The translations under genes and the position numbers were made by a program. From Streptomyces sp. NBC_00582 (lineage in GTDB: Bacteria > Actinomycetota > Actinomycetes > Streptomycetales > Streptomycetaceae), in assembly GCF_036345155.1 (NCBI RefSeq), contig NZ_CP107772.1:9796001-9860000 (forward strand): DNA of 64,000 nucleotides. Direction: 5' to 3'. Below, in pieces: positions 1 through 9,487 of this stretch. Below the pieces are notes generated by a model. That model was not told the origin of the DNA and searched no databases. It saw only the letters and a program-made list of their open reading frames with translations. The stretch's first letter is position 1; each line of letters starts with the position of its first letter.

Positions 1-160
1 CGACGATCTGCTCGTCCGCACAGCGGCGGCGCAGCCGCACCGCCATCCACGGCGACGTACGCCGGTACAGCTCCTCGAACGCGGCACGGTCACCCTTGGC
101 CACCAGCCGCACGAGATGCTCCTCGTCCGGCTCGCCCGGTGCCTTCCTGACTGATCTCAC
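1..160 (-). CDS. ECF-type RNA polymerase sigma factor, N-terminal part (cut by window edge)
   Basis: Reading leftwards from a GTG at 160, the frame stays open to the window edge for 53 codons. The product contains LVRLVAKGDRAAFEELYRR and then a Trp/Arg-rich helix, which is the start of sigma-70 region 2 of an ECF (extracytoplasmic function) sigma factor, expected to bind core RNA polymerase and recognise a -10 element. It follows the membrane-anchored surface protein at 214-1659 on the same strand with a 53-bp gap, so they may be co-transcribed. No strong ribosome binding site precedes the GTG, so the exact start is uncertain. The DNA-binding region 4 lies outside the window. Confidence 0.75.
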   Translation of the reverse strand, partial: MRSVRKAPGEPDEEHLVRLVAKGDRAAFEELYRRTSPWMAVRLRRRCADEQIV

Positions 161-213
161 ACCCGCAAGACGCCGGCCACGGACGGCAGGTTTTCCCCTG
201 GGCGTGATCCCCG

Positions 214-1659
214 TCACATCGTCGTACGGCGTCGGCGACGGCGGTACACCGCGATCCCGGCGAGTATCGCCACGGCGGTCAGGGCGCTCGGCACCAGAAC
301 CGCGGGCTTCCGGTACGGCGGGGCCGGGGACGCCTCCAGGGGGATGACAGCGGTGTCGTTGCCGGGGGTGCGGTCGTAGGGGTTGTGGACGCGGATGGTG
401 CCTTTGGCGCCCGCGATCCGCCGGTCGACTCGGAAGCGGAACTCGACCGTGGTCGTCCCGTCGGACCCCGGCCAGAACACGTCGCTGTTGAGATCGCAGA
501 CGAACGCGCCGCCGGGTTTCCCGGGGCGCTCGCACGCCCACTTCCCGTCCGTGTCCTCGAAGGTGAAGGGGACGGACGTGACGGTGGTGCCCTCCGGCGG
601 CACCACCTCGAAGCCGCCCACGTCGCCGCTCGGAGTCCCCGGACCGAGCCGCCGTACCCCGAGCCTCACGCTCACCGTGTCGCCGACCCGGCCCCGGACG
701 GTCCCGGTGACCGGCTCGTAGTCGGCCTGCACGGTGGTGGTGACCCCGACCCTGCCGTGGCTGTCGTCGAAGTCCCGGTGCGCGGCGGTGCGGACCAGGG
801 TGAGCGCGGCGCCCGTGCCGCGCACGGTGTGACCCTCGGGCTTTCGCGGGTCGGACGACCAGGTGTAGGTCACCTCGCCGGCCAGGGTCTTCGGGCCGGT
901 GACGGTGTACGGCAGCGGTGCGCTCGTGCGGTACGCGGCGCCCGGGGCGGCCACCGTGTCGAACGCGCACCAGGCGGAGGTGGGCGACGGGCCGGCGTAG
1001 AAGCAGTTGCGGTACCGGGTGGTGAGCGTGAGGCCCTCCGAGACGTTCACCCGCAGAGCGACCCCGCGCACCGCCGGGAAGCGGGTGTTGTCGGCCAACC
1101 GGGGTGTCAGCCGCGCGGGCTTCCCCGGCGCCAGTCCGCTCACGCCCCTCTCCTGACCGGGCGCGGACAGGGTCGGACCGCCCACCGTCATCCGGGTGGT
1201 GCCGGTGATCGTGGCCGCGTTGTCGGCGGTCGCCGTGTACGTCACCGTGCCGCTGTCGCCCGGCTCGACGCCGTCCACGCCGAGGAGGACCAGCGGGTCG
1301 TAGCTCTCGCCGTCGCCGTTCTCGAGATCGCCGTACTCGCAGGTGCGGACCGGGCCCTCGGCCTTGCACATGCCGCTGTCCCCGACCCGGGCGACGCCCT
1401 CCAGACCCGAGGCGTCCACGACCACCCGCACCTTGCGGGCCGGCGTACCGCCCTCGCTCCGCTCGACGAAGACGGGCACATGGAAGTCGCCGTTCGAGGC
1501 GCTCGCCCCCTCGTCCGCGTTGTACATGACGAAGGTCTTCTCGGTCTCGAAGCGCATCACGACACGGTCCGAGCCGTCTGCGGCGGCGGGTGTCACGGCC
1601 GCCGCGAACACCGTCGCGAGGGCTGCGAGGATTCCCGGCACGCGTTTCCGTAAAGGCAT
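214..1659 (-). CDS. Secreted, membrane-anchored protein with repeated beta-sandwich domains
   Basis: A 481-residue protein starting at ATG 1659 (MPLRKRVPGI) with a signal peptide: basic N-terminus, hydrophobic core to about residue 22, and an AxA-like cleavage region (TPAAADG). The body has three stretches of extracellular beta-domain character (residues about 30-160, 170-290, 300-440) with NDTA and GDTV turn motifs resembling DUF11/CARDB-like surface domains. The C-terminus is one hydrophobic helix (ALTAVAILAGIAV) followed by six arginines, which is a stop-transfer anchor; no LPXTG motif is seen. It is probably displayed on the outer membrane face and lies just upstream of an ECF sigma gene. 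The molecular role is unknown. The frame extends further upstream, but that part is out-of-frame remnant DNA, so the ATG before the signal peptide was chosen. Confidence 0.75.
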   Translation of the reverse strand: MPLRKRVPGILAALATVFAAAVTPAAADGSDRVVMRFETEKTFVMYNADEGASASNGDFHVPVFVERSEGGTPARKVRVVVDASGLEGVARVGDSGMCKAEGPVRTCEYGDLENGDGESYDPLVLLGVDGVEPGDSGTVTYTATADNAATITGTTRMTVGGPTLSAPGQERGVSGLAPGKPARLTPRLADNTRFPAVRGVALRVNVSEGLTLTTRYRNCFYAGPSPTSAWCAFDTVAAPGAAYRTSAPLPYTVTGPKTLAGEVTYTWSSDPRKPEGHTVRGTGAALTLVRTAAHRDFDDSHGRVGVTTTVQADYEPVTGTVRGRVGDTVSVRLGVRRLGPGTPSGDVGGFEVVPPEGTTVTSVPFTFEDTDGKWACERPGKPGGAFVCDLNSDVFWPGSDGTTTVEFRFRVDRRIAGAKGTIRVHNPYDRTPGNDTAVIPLEASPAPPYRKPAVLVPSALTAVAILAGIAVYRRRRRRTTM

Positions 1660-1692
1660 CCGGGCACTATGCCACCCGGGGTGCCGTCCACG

Positions 1693-1871
1693 GACACGGG
1701 GCGCCGCGGCGGCCCGAGGTGAGGTGCTCGGCGAGTTTGACGACGATGCCCTCGGGTTCGCGGACATGGCAGAGCCGGTAGACGTTCTCGTACCGCACGA
1801 TCTCGCCCACCGGTTCAGCCCCGTGGGGCGCAGGCGGGCCACGACGTGCTCGATGTCGTCGACGGGGGCTG
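1693..1871 (-). pseudogene. Glyoxalase/VOC-family remnant, C-terminal part, frameshifted
   Basis: On the minus strand one frame reads VDDIEHVVARLRPTGLN, and the next frame continues GEIVRYENVYRLCHVREPEG followed by IVVKLAEHL. Together these match the last third of vicinal-oxygen-chelate (glyoxalase/bleomycin resistance) proteins, in which 'YxxxYRLCYVRGPEG' is a standard closing motif. The N-terminal two thirds are absent and the two pieces lie in different frames, so no functional product is expected. The remnant abuts the stop of the VWA gene. Confidence 0.6.
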
Positions 1872-3485
1872 TCAGATCACACGGAAGAGGTCGGCGGCGG
1901 TGTGGACGTCGGTGAGGTCCTCGACGGAGCGGAGGTTGTCGCACAGGGCCTCGAGGACCGAGTCGGCTTCGGCGACGCGAGGGGCTCCGACGGCGACGCC
2001 GAAGACGCGGAAGCCCAGCAGGCGTTTGGCGTCGTTCCAGTCGCGCATCCATGTCTCGGTGACGCCGCAGTCGTCGTCGGTCAGCATCACGATGTCGCCG
2101 CGCGTGCGGGCGGCGGAGTCGAACTCCTCCCGCAGCAGTTGCCCGGCCGCTGTCAGCGGCGTCTGGTAGCTGGTGCCGCCGCCGAGGAAGGTCTCCGCGA
2201 AGTCGAGGACTTGGACGATGTCGGTGGGCCGGTCGGCGGGGAAGCGGAAGACCCGTACCTTGTCGGCGGCGGAGAACAGGACGCCGACGAAGTCACGCCC
2301 CGCGTGGCGGGCCTGGTCCAGCAGCGCCAGGGCGCACGCCTTGGCCCACGCCTCCCGGGTGACGCCGCCGGGGCCGGCCTCGTACATGGAGTGCGAGGTG
2401 TCCACGCACGCGATGACGGCGCCCCGACCGCTCGTCCGCTCGCCTTGGCTCTCGTAGAGCATCAGCTCCCCGGCGGCGTAGCGCGCGGCGAACACCGCCC
2501 GCAGCTCGGGCAGGCCGAGGTGGGTGAGCTCGGAGGGGATGACGCGGGAGAGGTCGTCGCCGAGCGTGACGCCGACCAGTTCCCCGGTGGCGTTCTCCAC
2601 CTTGCGGGCGCGCTCTCCGGCAGCCATCTGCCGGAAGCGACCGATCAGCTCGGCCCACTGTGCGAAACGGCCGGTGCGCAGCCGCTCGGCGAGCCGGGCG
2701 CGCTGGTCGAACGGCATGCGCTCCAGCTCACCGGGAGCGACGCCCCATGTTCGCATCAGCGCGGCCTCCTCACGCGTGGCCCGGGCGGCCTTCGCCACCG
2801 CGCTCCGTGCGGTGGATCGGATGACGGAGGCCGCTGCCGAGAGGGCCTGCGCGGCGTCCTGGGCGGTCTGCGCGGCGGCCTCTACGGCCCGTTGCACGGC
2901 GTCGGTGGCCGGGGTCGGCACGGTGCCGTGTTCGTCGTCCTCGCCGTCGGCCTGCTGGAGCGCCTCGCTGAGGGCGTTCGCCGCGTCTTCGGCGTCCTGC
3001 TGGGCCTTCCTCGCCCGCTCGGCCCGTTTCTGTGCATCCCGGGTGCGCTCCAGCATCACGCGCAGGGCGGCGGCCTGGGCGAGCACGGCCATGGCGGCGG
3101 CGTAGGGGTCACCGACCGTCTCCCGGTGCAGCAGGGCGAACTCCGGTGACTCCGTCAATGAGGTGATGACCTGATGGTTGACCAGCCGTGAGGGCTCCAT
3201 TTCCCCGGGCTCGCGCAACCGCGGCCTGACCTTGTAGGCGGCCAGGAACGCGTCGGTCAGGAGGTCGGTGGTGCAGTCGTGGCGTCCGCTCAGCTCCTCG
3301 GCCAGCTCGCGCAGCCCGGCCGACTGCGCGTAGGTGTCGCGCCACGCGATCCAGTCGAACCGGTCCGCGACCACGGCCGCGGTGTGCCGCTCGGGAGCGG
3401 CGGCGGACAGGCCCAGCCACGCCTTGGCCGGGACCGCCGACTCGTCGAGTTCGCGCGGTGTCCTGTCCCCGTCCGTCCGGCTCAT
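1872..3485 (-). CDS. VWA-domain protein, ViaA-like partner of the adjacent MoxR ATPase
   Basis: A 537-residue cytoplasmic protein. The N-terminal half is alpha-helical, with a strongly Ala/Arg/Glu-rich coiled-coil segment at about residues 130-245. The C-terminal half (about 345-537) is a von Willebrand factor A domain with a MIDAS signature DTSHS after a hydrophobic strand (VIACVDTSHSM) and a downstream TDDDCG that could complete metal binding. VWA proteins of this build pair with MoxR/RavA AAA+ ATPases as substrate adaptors (E. coli ViaA-RavA). The MoxR-type gene lies immediately upstream on the same strand with a 19-bp gap, so the two form one unit. Because the ATPase gene carries a frameshift, this partner may currently lack its motor. 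The start is ATG 3485. Confidence 0.85.
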   Translation of the reverse strand: MSRTDGDRTPRELDESAVPAKAWLGLSAAAPERHTAAVVADRFDWIAWRDTYAQSAGLRELAEELSGRHDCTTDLLTDAFLAAYKVRPRLREPGEMEPSRLVNHQVITSLTESPEFALLHRETVGDPYAAAMAVLAQAAALRVMLERTRDAQKRAERARKAQQDAEDAANALSEALQQADGEDDEHGTVPTPATDAVQRAVEAAAQTAQDAAQALSAAASVIRSTARSAVAKAARATREEAALMRTWGVAPGELERMPFDQRARLAERLRTGRFAQWAELIGRFRQMAAGERARKVENATGELVGVTLGDDLSRVIPSELTHLGLPELRAVFAARYAAGELMLYESQGERTSGRGAVIACVDTSHSMYEAGPGGVTREAWAKACALALLDQARHAGRDFVGVLFSAADKVRVFRFPADRPTDIVQVLDFAETFLGGGTSYQTPLTAAGQLLREEFDSAARTRGDIVMLTDDDCGVTETWMRDWNDAKRLLGFRVFGVAVGAPRVAEADSVLEALCDNLRSVEDLTDVHTAADLFRVI

Positions 3486-3504
3486 GGTCCTGATCTCCCG
3501 GTGT

Positions 3505-4711
3505 TCAGAGCTGAGCCCCCACCACGCTCGCGTCCACGCCGAGGGCCTCGGTGAGAACGCGGGCGCGAACGGCGCGCTGGCGGCCGGTGACCCGGTCGAT
3601 GGCGGTGGTGGAGCGGCCGGCGATCATCGCCTCCCGGCGCAGCTTCTCCAGCCGCTTCCCCGCCGTGGCGAGCTGGTGGTGAGCCTTCTTGATGACCCAC
3701 TCGCTGAGTGCCTCACGGGACTGTCCGGCCATGGCGTCGAGCTGCGCCTCCAGTTCCTCGATGGCATCGGCGAGGTCGAGCGCCTCCTTGGCATCGGGGT
3801 TGACCAGGTGCAGCACCTCGCGCTCGACGGTCGGACGTTCGGCGGGCGAGTCCCACAGGACGTGGGTCAGCACCGACAGATCGGTCTCCGCGACCGCCTG
3901 ACGGCCGTCGAGGTACGCGGACGCCTGGAGCAGGCCCACCGCCTGCCGCCAGCGGCGGTCGGAGGCGACGAGTTCCTTGCGGCGCAGGGCGGCCCGCAGC
4001 GTGCACACCGCATCCACGATCACGTCGGGTACGTTCACCGCCGGGACGACCTCGGGTCACAGCGTGCTGCAAGGCGGCCAGCTCGATCCTCGTCCGTGTC
4101 GGTGCCGCCCGGCGGCTGACGGCGGAGCGGACCAGCGCGGCGAAGTTCGAGGGGTCTTCCAGGTACCCGACCTCGATCCGCACCAGCAGCCGGTCGTAGA
4201 TCGCGGCCGAATCCTCTCCGCCGGGTAGTTCGTTGCTCGCCGTGATGGCCCCGATCAGGGGGCAGCGGATCGGCTCGCCGCCGCTCTCGGGGTGGTAGAT
4301 CCGCTCGTTGAGGAAGCCCAGTGTCTCGTTGAGCGCTGCCGTGGAGCACTTGAAGATCTCGTCGATGAACGCCACATGCGCGGTCGTGGCGCGGCCCTCG
4401 TAGACCTGGCGGTACTCACCCCGTGCCAACGCGGCGACGTCCACGGGACCGAACATCCTCGTCGGTGCGGTGAACTTCGACAGGAGGATCTCCCAGTAGG
4501 CGGCCCCGTCGATCCGGCCCGTGAGTTCGCGGGCCATCTCGGACTTCGCCGTTCCGGGCGGACCGAGCACCAATGAGTGCTGCCCGGCGAGCAGCGTCAC
4601 CACCAGCGTCCGAACGACGTCGGCCCGCTCGTAGAAACGGTCGGACAGCTCATCGCTGATCGCGCGCAGCCTCTTGGCCGTGTCCCGCGCGTCCTGTAAG
4701 TCCAAAATCAA
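3505..4711 (-). pseudogene. MoxR/RavA-like AAA+ ATPase gene with a single-base frameshift
   Basis: From ATG 4711 the frame encodes a MoxR-type AAA+ ATPase with Walker A GPPGTAKS at residues 50-57, Walker B/DEXX VAFIDEIFK, and a sensor region ITASNELPGG. After LAALQHAV near position 4055 the homologous protein continues in the next frame (VNVPDVIVDAVCTLRAALRR to the stop at 3505), including the C-terminal helical region. The whole span is 1207 bp; removing one base gives exactly 402 codons, so one inserted base explains it. The likely site is the CCC run near 4050: one C fewer would read VTEVVPAVNVPDV. This is either a real mutation, a sequencing indel or, less likely, programmed frameshifting. 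Family members are chaperone-like ATPases acting with VWA partners. Confidence 0.8.
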
Positions 4712-4763
4712 CTCCTGGCCTGTGGCGCTCCGTTGGCCCGCCTGGACGGCCCTTCAGCCAAAG

Positions 4764-5456
4764 CTACGACGACCGGCTCGGGTTCGGGGAACCCTTGGCT
4801 GTTCGACGAGTACGTCTCGCGACAGGCGTCCCCGTCTTCTCGCGCAGTTCGTCGAGGGTGACACCGGGTGCCAGTTCGACGAGTCGGCAGCCCTCGGCGG
4901 TGACGTCGAGCACGGCCAGGTCGGTGATGATCCGCTGCACCACTGCCTGCCCGGTGAGCGGCAGGGAGCACCTCTCGACGATCTTGTGTGTGCCGTCCTT
5001 GGCCATGTGCTCCATGAGGACGATGACACGCTTCGCGCCGTGGACCAGGTCCATCGCGCCGCCCATCCCCTTGACCATCTTGCCGGGCACCATCCAGTTG
5101 GCCAGGTCGCCCGTGGCGGAGACCTGCATACCTCCGAGCACGGCGGTGTCGATGTGGCCACCGCGGATCATGCCGAAGCTCTGCCCGGAGTCGAAGTACG
5201 ACGCTCCGGGGCCGACCGTGACGGTCTCCTTGCCGGCGTTGATCAGGTCGGCGTCGACCTCGTCCTCGGTCGGGTAGGGGCCCGTTCCGAGGATGCCGTT
5301 CTCGCTGTGCAGCGTGACCCGGACCCCTGGCGGAAGGAAGTTCGGGATGAGGGTCGGCAGGCCGATGCCGAGGTTGACGTACTCGCCGTCCCGCAGTTCC
5401 CGCGCGGCACGCGCCGCCATTCCTGACCGGGACCAGCCGGTCCGCTGCTCGCTCAT
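4764..5456 (-). CDS. scoB: 3-oxoacid CoA-transferase, subunit B
   Basis: A 230-residue class I CoA-transferase beta subunit. It transfers CoA from succinyl-CoA to a 3-oxoacid such as acetoacetate through a glutamyl-CoA intermediate. The catalytic Glu lies in [11 protein letters not shown] (E52), preceded by the glycine turn [10 protein letters not shown]. Length is normal for the family. It overlaps scoA by 4 bp (ATGA at 5453-5456), giving an alpha/beta pair that should form a heterotetramer. As the last gene of the homogentisate operon it would activate the acetoacetate released by fumarylacetoacetase to acetoacetyl-CoA. The C-terminal residues after the DELREK helix ([10 protein letters not shown]) look less conserved than usual, but the reading frame is intact. 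Confidence 0.9.
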   Translation of the reverse strand: MSEQRTGWSRSGMAARAARELRDGEYVNLGIGLPTLIPNFLPPGVRVTLHSENGILGTGPYPTEDEVDADLINAGKETVTVGPGASYFDSGQSFGMIRGGHIDTAVLGGMQVSATGDLANWMVPGKMVKGMGGAMDLVHGAKRVIVLMEHMAKDGTHKIVERCSLPLTGQAVVQRIITDLAVLDVTAEGCRLVELAPGVTLDELREKTGTPVARRTRRTAKGSPNPSRSS

Positions 5457-6208
5457 GCCGCGTTCTCCCGGACGGTGCGCTTCTCGATGTGCTTGGTCTG
5501 CGGGCCGGTGTGGACGATCCGCTGGACGTAGATGCCGGGCAGGTGCACCTGGGCGGGGTCGATCCCGCCGGGCTCCACGAGTTCCTCGACCTGCGCGACG
5601 CAGATCCGTGCCGCCATCGCGGCGAGCGGGTTGAAGTTCGTCGTCGCCTTGTTGAAGACGAGGTTCCCGTCGGTGTCGCCGAGCCGGGCGTGCACGAGCG
5701 CGAAGTCGGCGACAATTCCCTCTTCGAGGACGTACCGCCGGCCGTGGAACTCGCGTACCTCCTTGCGGGGGGAGGCGACCAGGACGTTCCCCGCCCGGTC
5801 GTACTTCCACGGCAGGCCGCCCTCGGCGACCGGCGTGCCCACGCCCGCCGGGGTGTAGAACGCGGGAATGCCGGAGCCGCCCGCGCGCAGCCGCTCGGCC
5901 AGTGTGCCCTGCGGGGTGAGTTCCACTTCGAGCTCGCCGGACAGGTACTGACGGGCGAACTCCTTGTTCTCCCCGACGTAGGACGCCGTGACGCGGCGGA
6001 TCCGGCCGAGGTCGAGGAGGATGCCGAGTCCGATCCCGTCCACACCGCAGTTGTTGGAGAAGATCTCCAGGTCGTCGGCGCCCTGCTCGGCCAGGGCCGC
6101 GATCAGGCGGTCCGGGATCCCGGAGAGCCCGAACCCGCCGACAGCGAGGGAGCTGCCCGAGGCGATGTCGGCGACCGCCTCGGCGGGCGAGGCCACCGTC
6201 TTGCTCAT
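5453..6208 (-). CDS. scoA: 3-oxoacid CoA-transferase, subunit A
   Basis: A 251-residue alpha subunit of the succinyl-CoA:3-oxoacid (or 3-oxoadipate) CoA-transferase. Recognisable features are the N-terminal glycine loop [11 protein letters not shown] (about residues 23-33), the NNCG turn and [10 protein letters not shown]. It starts at ATG 6208 inside the fahA stop (4-bp overlap) and ends inside the scoB start, so the three genes are translationally coupled. Acetoacetate is the substrate suggested by context; a 3-oxoadipate role is possible on sequence alone, but no protocatechuate pathway genes are present here. Confidence 0.9.
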   Translation of the reverse strand: MSKTVASPAEAVADIASGSSLAVGGFGLSGIPDRLIAALAEQGADDLEIFSNNCGVDGIGLGILLDLGRIRRVTASYVGENKEFARQYLSGELEVELTPQGTLAERLRAGGSGIPAFYTPAGVGTPVAEGGLPWKYDRAGNVLVASPRKEVREFHGRRYVLEEGIVADFALVHARLGDTDGNLVFNKATTNFNPLAAMAARICVAQVEELVEPGGIDPAQVHLPGIYVQRIVHTGPQTKHIEKRTVRENAA

Positions 6209-7401
6209 CGGTCCTCCTGCTTGCCGCTGATGATCCGCCCGCGAGCCTCGCCGAAGCCGATCCGGGTTCCGTCGGCGCCCGGGGCCGTGGCGGTGAGAAC
6301 GACCTCGTCCCCGTCCTCCAGGAACGTGCGCTGCCGACCGCCCACGGTGACGGGCTCCCTGCCGCCCCAGGTCAGTTCGATGAAGGCGCCGCGCTGCTCC
6401 TTCTCCGGGCCGGAGATGGTGCCGGACGCGAACAGGTCACCGGTGCGCGAGGGCGCGCCGCCCACGGTCTGGTGGGCCAGCATCTGGGCCGGCGACCAGT
6501 ACATCGCGGCGTACGGCGGCCGGGAGACCACCTCACCGTTCCACTCGACGGCGAGGTCGACGTCGAGGCCCCACGGTTGTGCCATCCGCAGGTACGGCAG
6601 CACGGCCGGCTTCTGGGGCGGGACCGGGACCCGGGCGGCGTCCAGGGCGAGCAGCGGTACCACCCACGGCGAGATCGTGGAGGCGAAGGACTTGCCCAGG
6701 TTGGGGCCGAGCGGGACGTACTCCCAGGCCTGGATGTCGCGTGCGGACCAGTCGTTGAAGAGCACCACCCCGAAGATGTGCCGCTCCGCGTCCTCGGCGC
6801 CGATGGACTCTCCCATGGCGTTGCCGGTCCCGAGGACGAAGCCCAGCTCGGCCTCGATGTCGAGGCGGGTCGACGGCCCGAAGACCGGTACGGGGTCGTC
6901 GGGGCCCTTGCGCTGGCCCGAGGGGCGGACGATGTCGGTGCCCGAGACGACGACGGAGGCCGCCCGCCCGTGGTAGCCGACCGGGAGATGCTTCCAGTTC
7001 GGCATGAGCGGGTCGGGGTTGTCGGGCCGGAACAGTCTGCCCAGGTTGGAGGCGTGGTGCTCGGAGGCGTAGAAGTCGACGTAGTCGGCGACCTCGAAGG
7101 GCAGGCGCAGGGTCACCGTGCCCAGGTCGTGGACCGCCTCGGCGGGAACCGGGCCCTGGAGCCGCTCGGTGATCGCGCCACGGACCTCGACCCAGCGGGC
7201 GTGGCCCTGGGCCATGAAGTCGTTCAGGCTCGGCCGGGCGAAGACGTCGTCGTCCAGCAGCACGGCCAGATCGATGACGTGGTCGCCGTAGCGGGTCGCG
7301 ACGCGCGGCGCCCGGCCGGGCGCCGAGTAGACGCCGTAGGGCAGGTTGGTCAGACCGAACAACGAGTCGGCCGGGACAGTGAGTCGAATGGTGCTGGTCA
7401 T
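6205..7401 (-). CDS. fahA: Fumarylacetoacetase
   Basis: A 398-residue enzyme cleaving fumarylacetoacetate to fumarate and acetoacetate, the last step of tyrosine/homogentisate degradation. It has the two-domain build of the family: a small N-terminal domain ([10 protein letters not shown]) and a metal-binding beta-roll. Candidate metal ligands are [13 protein letters not shown] (Asp), [11 protein letters not shown] (two Glu) and NDWSARDIQ (Asp), all present, together with the active-site [12 protein letters not shown]. It overlaps its neighbours by 4 bp on both sides (7398-7401 and 6205-6208), placing it firmly within the operon. Confidence 0.95.
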   Translation of the reverse strand: MTSTIRLTVPADSLFGLTNLPYGVYSAPGRAPRVATRYGDHVIDLAVLLDDDVFARPSLNDFMAQGHARWVEVRGAITERLQGPVPAEAVHDLGTVTLRLPFEVADYVDFYASEHHASNLGRLFRPDNPDPLMPNWKHLPVGYHGRAASVVVSGTDIVRPSGQRKGPDDPVPVFGPSTRLDIEAELGFVLGTGNAMGESIGAEDAERHIFGVVLFNDWSARDIQAWEYVPLGPNLGKSFASTISPWVVPLLALDAARVPVPPQKPAVLPYLRMAQPWGLDVDLAVEWNGEVVSRPPYAAMYWSPAQMLAHQTVGGAPSRTGDLFASGTISGPEKEQRGAFIELTWGGREPVTVGGRQRTFLEDGDEVVLTATAPGADGTRIGFGEARGRIISGKQEDR

Positions 7402-8273
7402 GCGGACACCTCGGTGAGGTCGGCGATCGTCGCGGCGGGCAGCAGGCCGAGACCGGCCGACTCGGCGGCGGGTTCGGCGACCGAGCAGGTGCCGAAGGAG
7501 CGGAACAGGTCACGGACTTCGGGCGACAGGGCGCGCACCCGCTCGGCCACACGGTCGCCGTCGCGGTCGGCCAACAGCCCCACCAGCTCCGCCACCTCGG
7601 CACCCTTCAGCGCCGCGTCGGTGGCCACGAGCAGGTTGAGGAACCCGTGCTGCTCGAACCCGGTCTCCGGGTCGGTGTTGCGCAGCGCGTGGTGCAGGCC
7701 CGCGGTCGCCTTGAACGCCACCCCGGCCCGCACCGCGGCCAGGATGGCCGCAGCGAGTTCGCGCTCGTCGGGGTGCAGATCGGCGCGTACGCCTCCGGTC
7801 CGGAACTTGGCCAGGTACGGCGTCCCGGCGAGTTCGGCCAGCAGCGTCCCGCGCCGGTCGTCGCGCGGCACCTCGACATGGACGGTGAGACCGCGGTCGT
7901 CGATCGCCTCGGTCAGGGCTGGTACGACCGCCTCGGCGGCGACCGAGTCCGGCACGGCGACCTCGAGACCGACCAGCCGCACGGCCGGGATCCGGCGCGC
8001 CGCGGCGAGCGCGTCGGAGACACCCGGCAGCGGAACGGTCACCGAGAGGGCGAAGGAGCCCTCGGGGAGGTCCGCGGTCAGCTCGGCGAGACGGTCGACG
8101 TCCCTGGCGGCGAGGACGAAGGCACCGACCAGCCCGGCGTGGGCGCCGCGGGTGTGCTCCACATGGGCCGGCACGGCCTCCTCGATCGGCAGGCTGCCGG
8201 GCGGGAAGACCGCCGCGTCGTCGAACAGGCCGGCGAGCACCGGGGGGATGTCCGGCGTCAGTGGGGCGATCAT
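7398..8273 (-). CDS. Conserved protein of unknown function embedded in the homogentisate operon
   Basis: A 291-residue soluble protein without signal peptide or membrane segment. No catalytic family was recognised with confidence. Visible landmarks are the N-terminal FDDAAVFPPGSLP, a central alternation of beta strands and helices (TVHVEVPRD, LAKFRTGG, FKATAGLHHALRN) suggesting an alpha/beta barrel, and an Ala-rich C-terminus. It overlaps fahA by 4 bp and hmgA by 4 bp, so it is co-translated with homogentisate dioxygenase and fumarylacetoacetase. Maleylacetoacetate isomerase, the step between those two enzymes, is not otherwise seen in the window. This protein is a positional candidate for that isomerisation or for a pathway accessory role; this is inference from location only. 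Confidence 0.8.
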   Translation of the reverse strand: MIAPLTPDIPPVLAGLFDDAAVFPPGSLPIEEAVPAHVEHTRGAHAGLVGAFVLAARDVDRLAELTADLPEGSFALSVTVPLPGVSDALAAARRIPAVRLVGLEVAVPDSVAAEAVVPALTEAIDDRGLTVHVEVPRDDRRGTLLAELAGTPYLAKFRTGGVRADLHPDERELAAAILAAVRAGVAFKATAGLHHALRNTDPETGFEQHGFLNLLVATDAALKGAEVAELVGLLADRDGDRVAERVRALSPEVRDLFRSFGTCSVAEPAAESAGLGLLPAATIADLTEVSA

Positions 8274-9451
8274 CGGTTCTGCTCCCAGGAGTATGCGTAC
8301 GTCCCGTCGTCCGTCGCGCGAGCGGCCTCACCGAGCTGCAGGGGACGGAAGGTGTCGACCATGACCGCGAGCTCGTCGAAGAACTCCGCGCCGATCGATC
8401 GCTCCATGGCACCCGGCTGGGGACCGTGGGGGTGGCCGCCGGGGTGCAGGGAGACGGAGCCCTGGCCGATCCCGGAGCCCTTGCGCGCCTCGTAGTCCCC
8501 GCCGCAGTAGAACATCACCTCGTCGGAGTCGACGTTGGAGTGGTAGTACGGCACCGGGACGGCCAGCGGGTGGTAGTCGACCTTGCGCGGCACGAAGTTG
8601 CAGATCACGAAGTTGTGGCCCTCGAAGACCTGGTGGGCCGGTGGCGGCTGGTGGACCCGGCCCGTGATCGGCTCGAAGTCACGGATGCTGAACACGTACG
8701 GGTAGAGGCAGCCGTCCCAGCCGACGACGTCGAAGGGGTGGTTCGGCACCGTGTGGACGGTCCCCGCGACGCCGCCGGGTCCCCGGTGCTTGATGTACAC
8801 CTCGACGTTCTCGCCCTCGACGACCGTCGGGCCGTCCGGGAGGCGGAGGTCGCGCTCGCAGTACGGCGCGTGCTCGAGGAGCTGGCCGTGCTTGGACAGG
8901 TAGCGCCGGGCGGGCCCGATGTGCGAATTGGCCTCAACCGCATAGATCCGTACGGCTCCGTCCGGGACGATCCGGTACGTGGTGGCCCGGGGGACTATCA
9001 CATAGTCGCCGTCGCCGGCCTCGAGGTCGCCGAAGACCGTCTCCACACGAGCGCGTCCGGCCTCGACGTAGAGGCATTCGTCGCCGATCGCGTTGCGGTA
9101 GTAGGGGCTGACCGTGTCGGCCACGACATACGCCAGCCGGACGTCGTCGTTGCCCAGCAGCAACCTGCGCCCGGTCACCGCGTCGATGCCGGACTCGCCC
9201 TCCGTGAACAGTCTGTGCGTGGAGAGATGACGGGGCACCAGGGGGTGGTTGGGCACCAGGGACTGATCCCCGAGGTCCCACACCCGGAACTCCCGCACCG
9301 CCGACGGAATGTGCCGGTGATAGAGCAGCGAGGAGTCGGAGGAGAAGCCCTCCTCGCCCATCAGCTCCTCGTAGTAGAGATTCCCGTCCGGGTCCCGGTG
9401 CTGGGTGTGACGTTTCGGCGGAACCGCGCCCGCCCGGTGGTAGTACGGCAA
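8270..9451 (-). CDS. hmgA: Homogentisate 1,2-dioxygenase
   Basis: A 393-residue cupin-fold Fe(II) dioxygenase opening the homogentisate ring to maleylacetoacetate. The C-terminal half has the iron-ligand region: YYHSNVDSDEVMFY (His and Glu) and LHPGGHPHGP (His). The N-terminal half has KRHTQHRDPDG and EELMGEEGFS, typical of the bacterial/actinobacterial branch. The frame extends upstream, but a TTG at 9451 preceded by GAGGAGAG at ideal spacing gives MPYYHRAG, which fits the family's start. An upstream ATG at 9505 would overlap the palindromic operator, so it is rejected. It is the first gene of the five-gene operon and is probably repressed through that operator by the divergent IclR protein. 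Confidence 0.92.
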   Translation of the reverse strand: MPYYHRAGAVPPKRHTQHRDPDGNLYYEELMGEEGFSSDSSLLYHRHIPSAVREFRVWDLGDQSLVPNHPLVPRHLSTHRLFTEGESGIDAVTGRRLLLGNDDVRLAYVVADTVSPYYRNAIGDECLYVEAGRARVETVFGDLEAGDGDYVIVPRATTYRIVPDGAVRIYAVEANSHIGPARRYLSKHGQLLEHAPYCERDLRLPDGPTVVEGENVEVYIKHRGPGGVAGTVHTVPNHPFDVVGWDGCLYPYVFSIRDFEPITGRVHQPPPAHQVFEGHNFVICNFVPRKVDYHPLAVPVPYYHSNVDSDEVMFYCGGDYEARKGSGIGQGSVSLHPGGHPHGPQPGAMERSIGAEFFDELAVMVDTFRPLQLGEAARATDDGTYAYSWEQNR

Positions 9452-9487
9452 GTCTCTCTCCTCAGGACTCGGAGTCGCGGTGCCGTT

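Noticed and set aside
385..3149. Long plus-strand open frames (385-1653 and 1902-3149) with Gly/Arg/Ala/His-rich products
   Set aside because: They lie antisense to the surface protein and VWA genes. Composition reflects GC-rich third positions of the real minus-strand genes, and there are no ribosome sites or recognisable domains.
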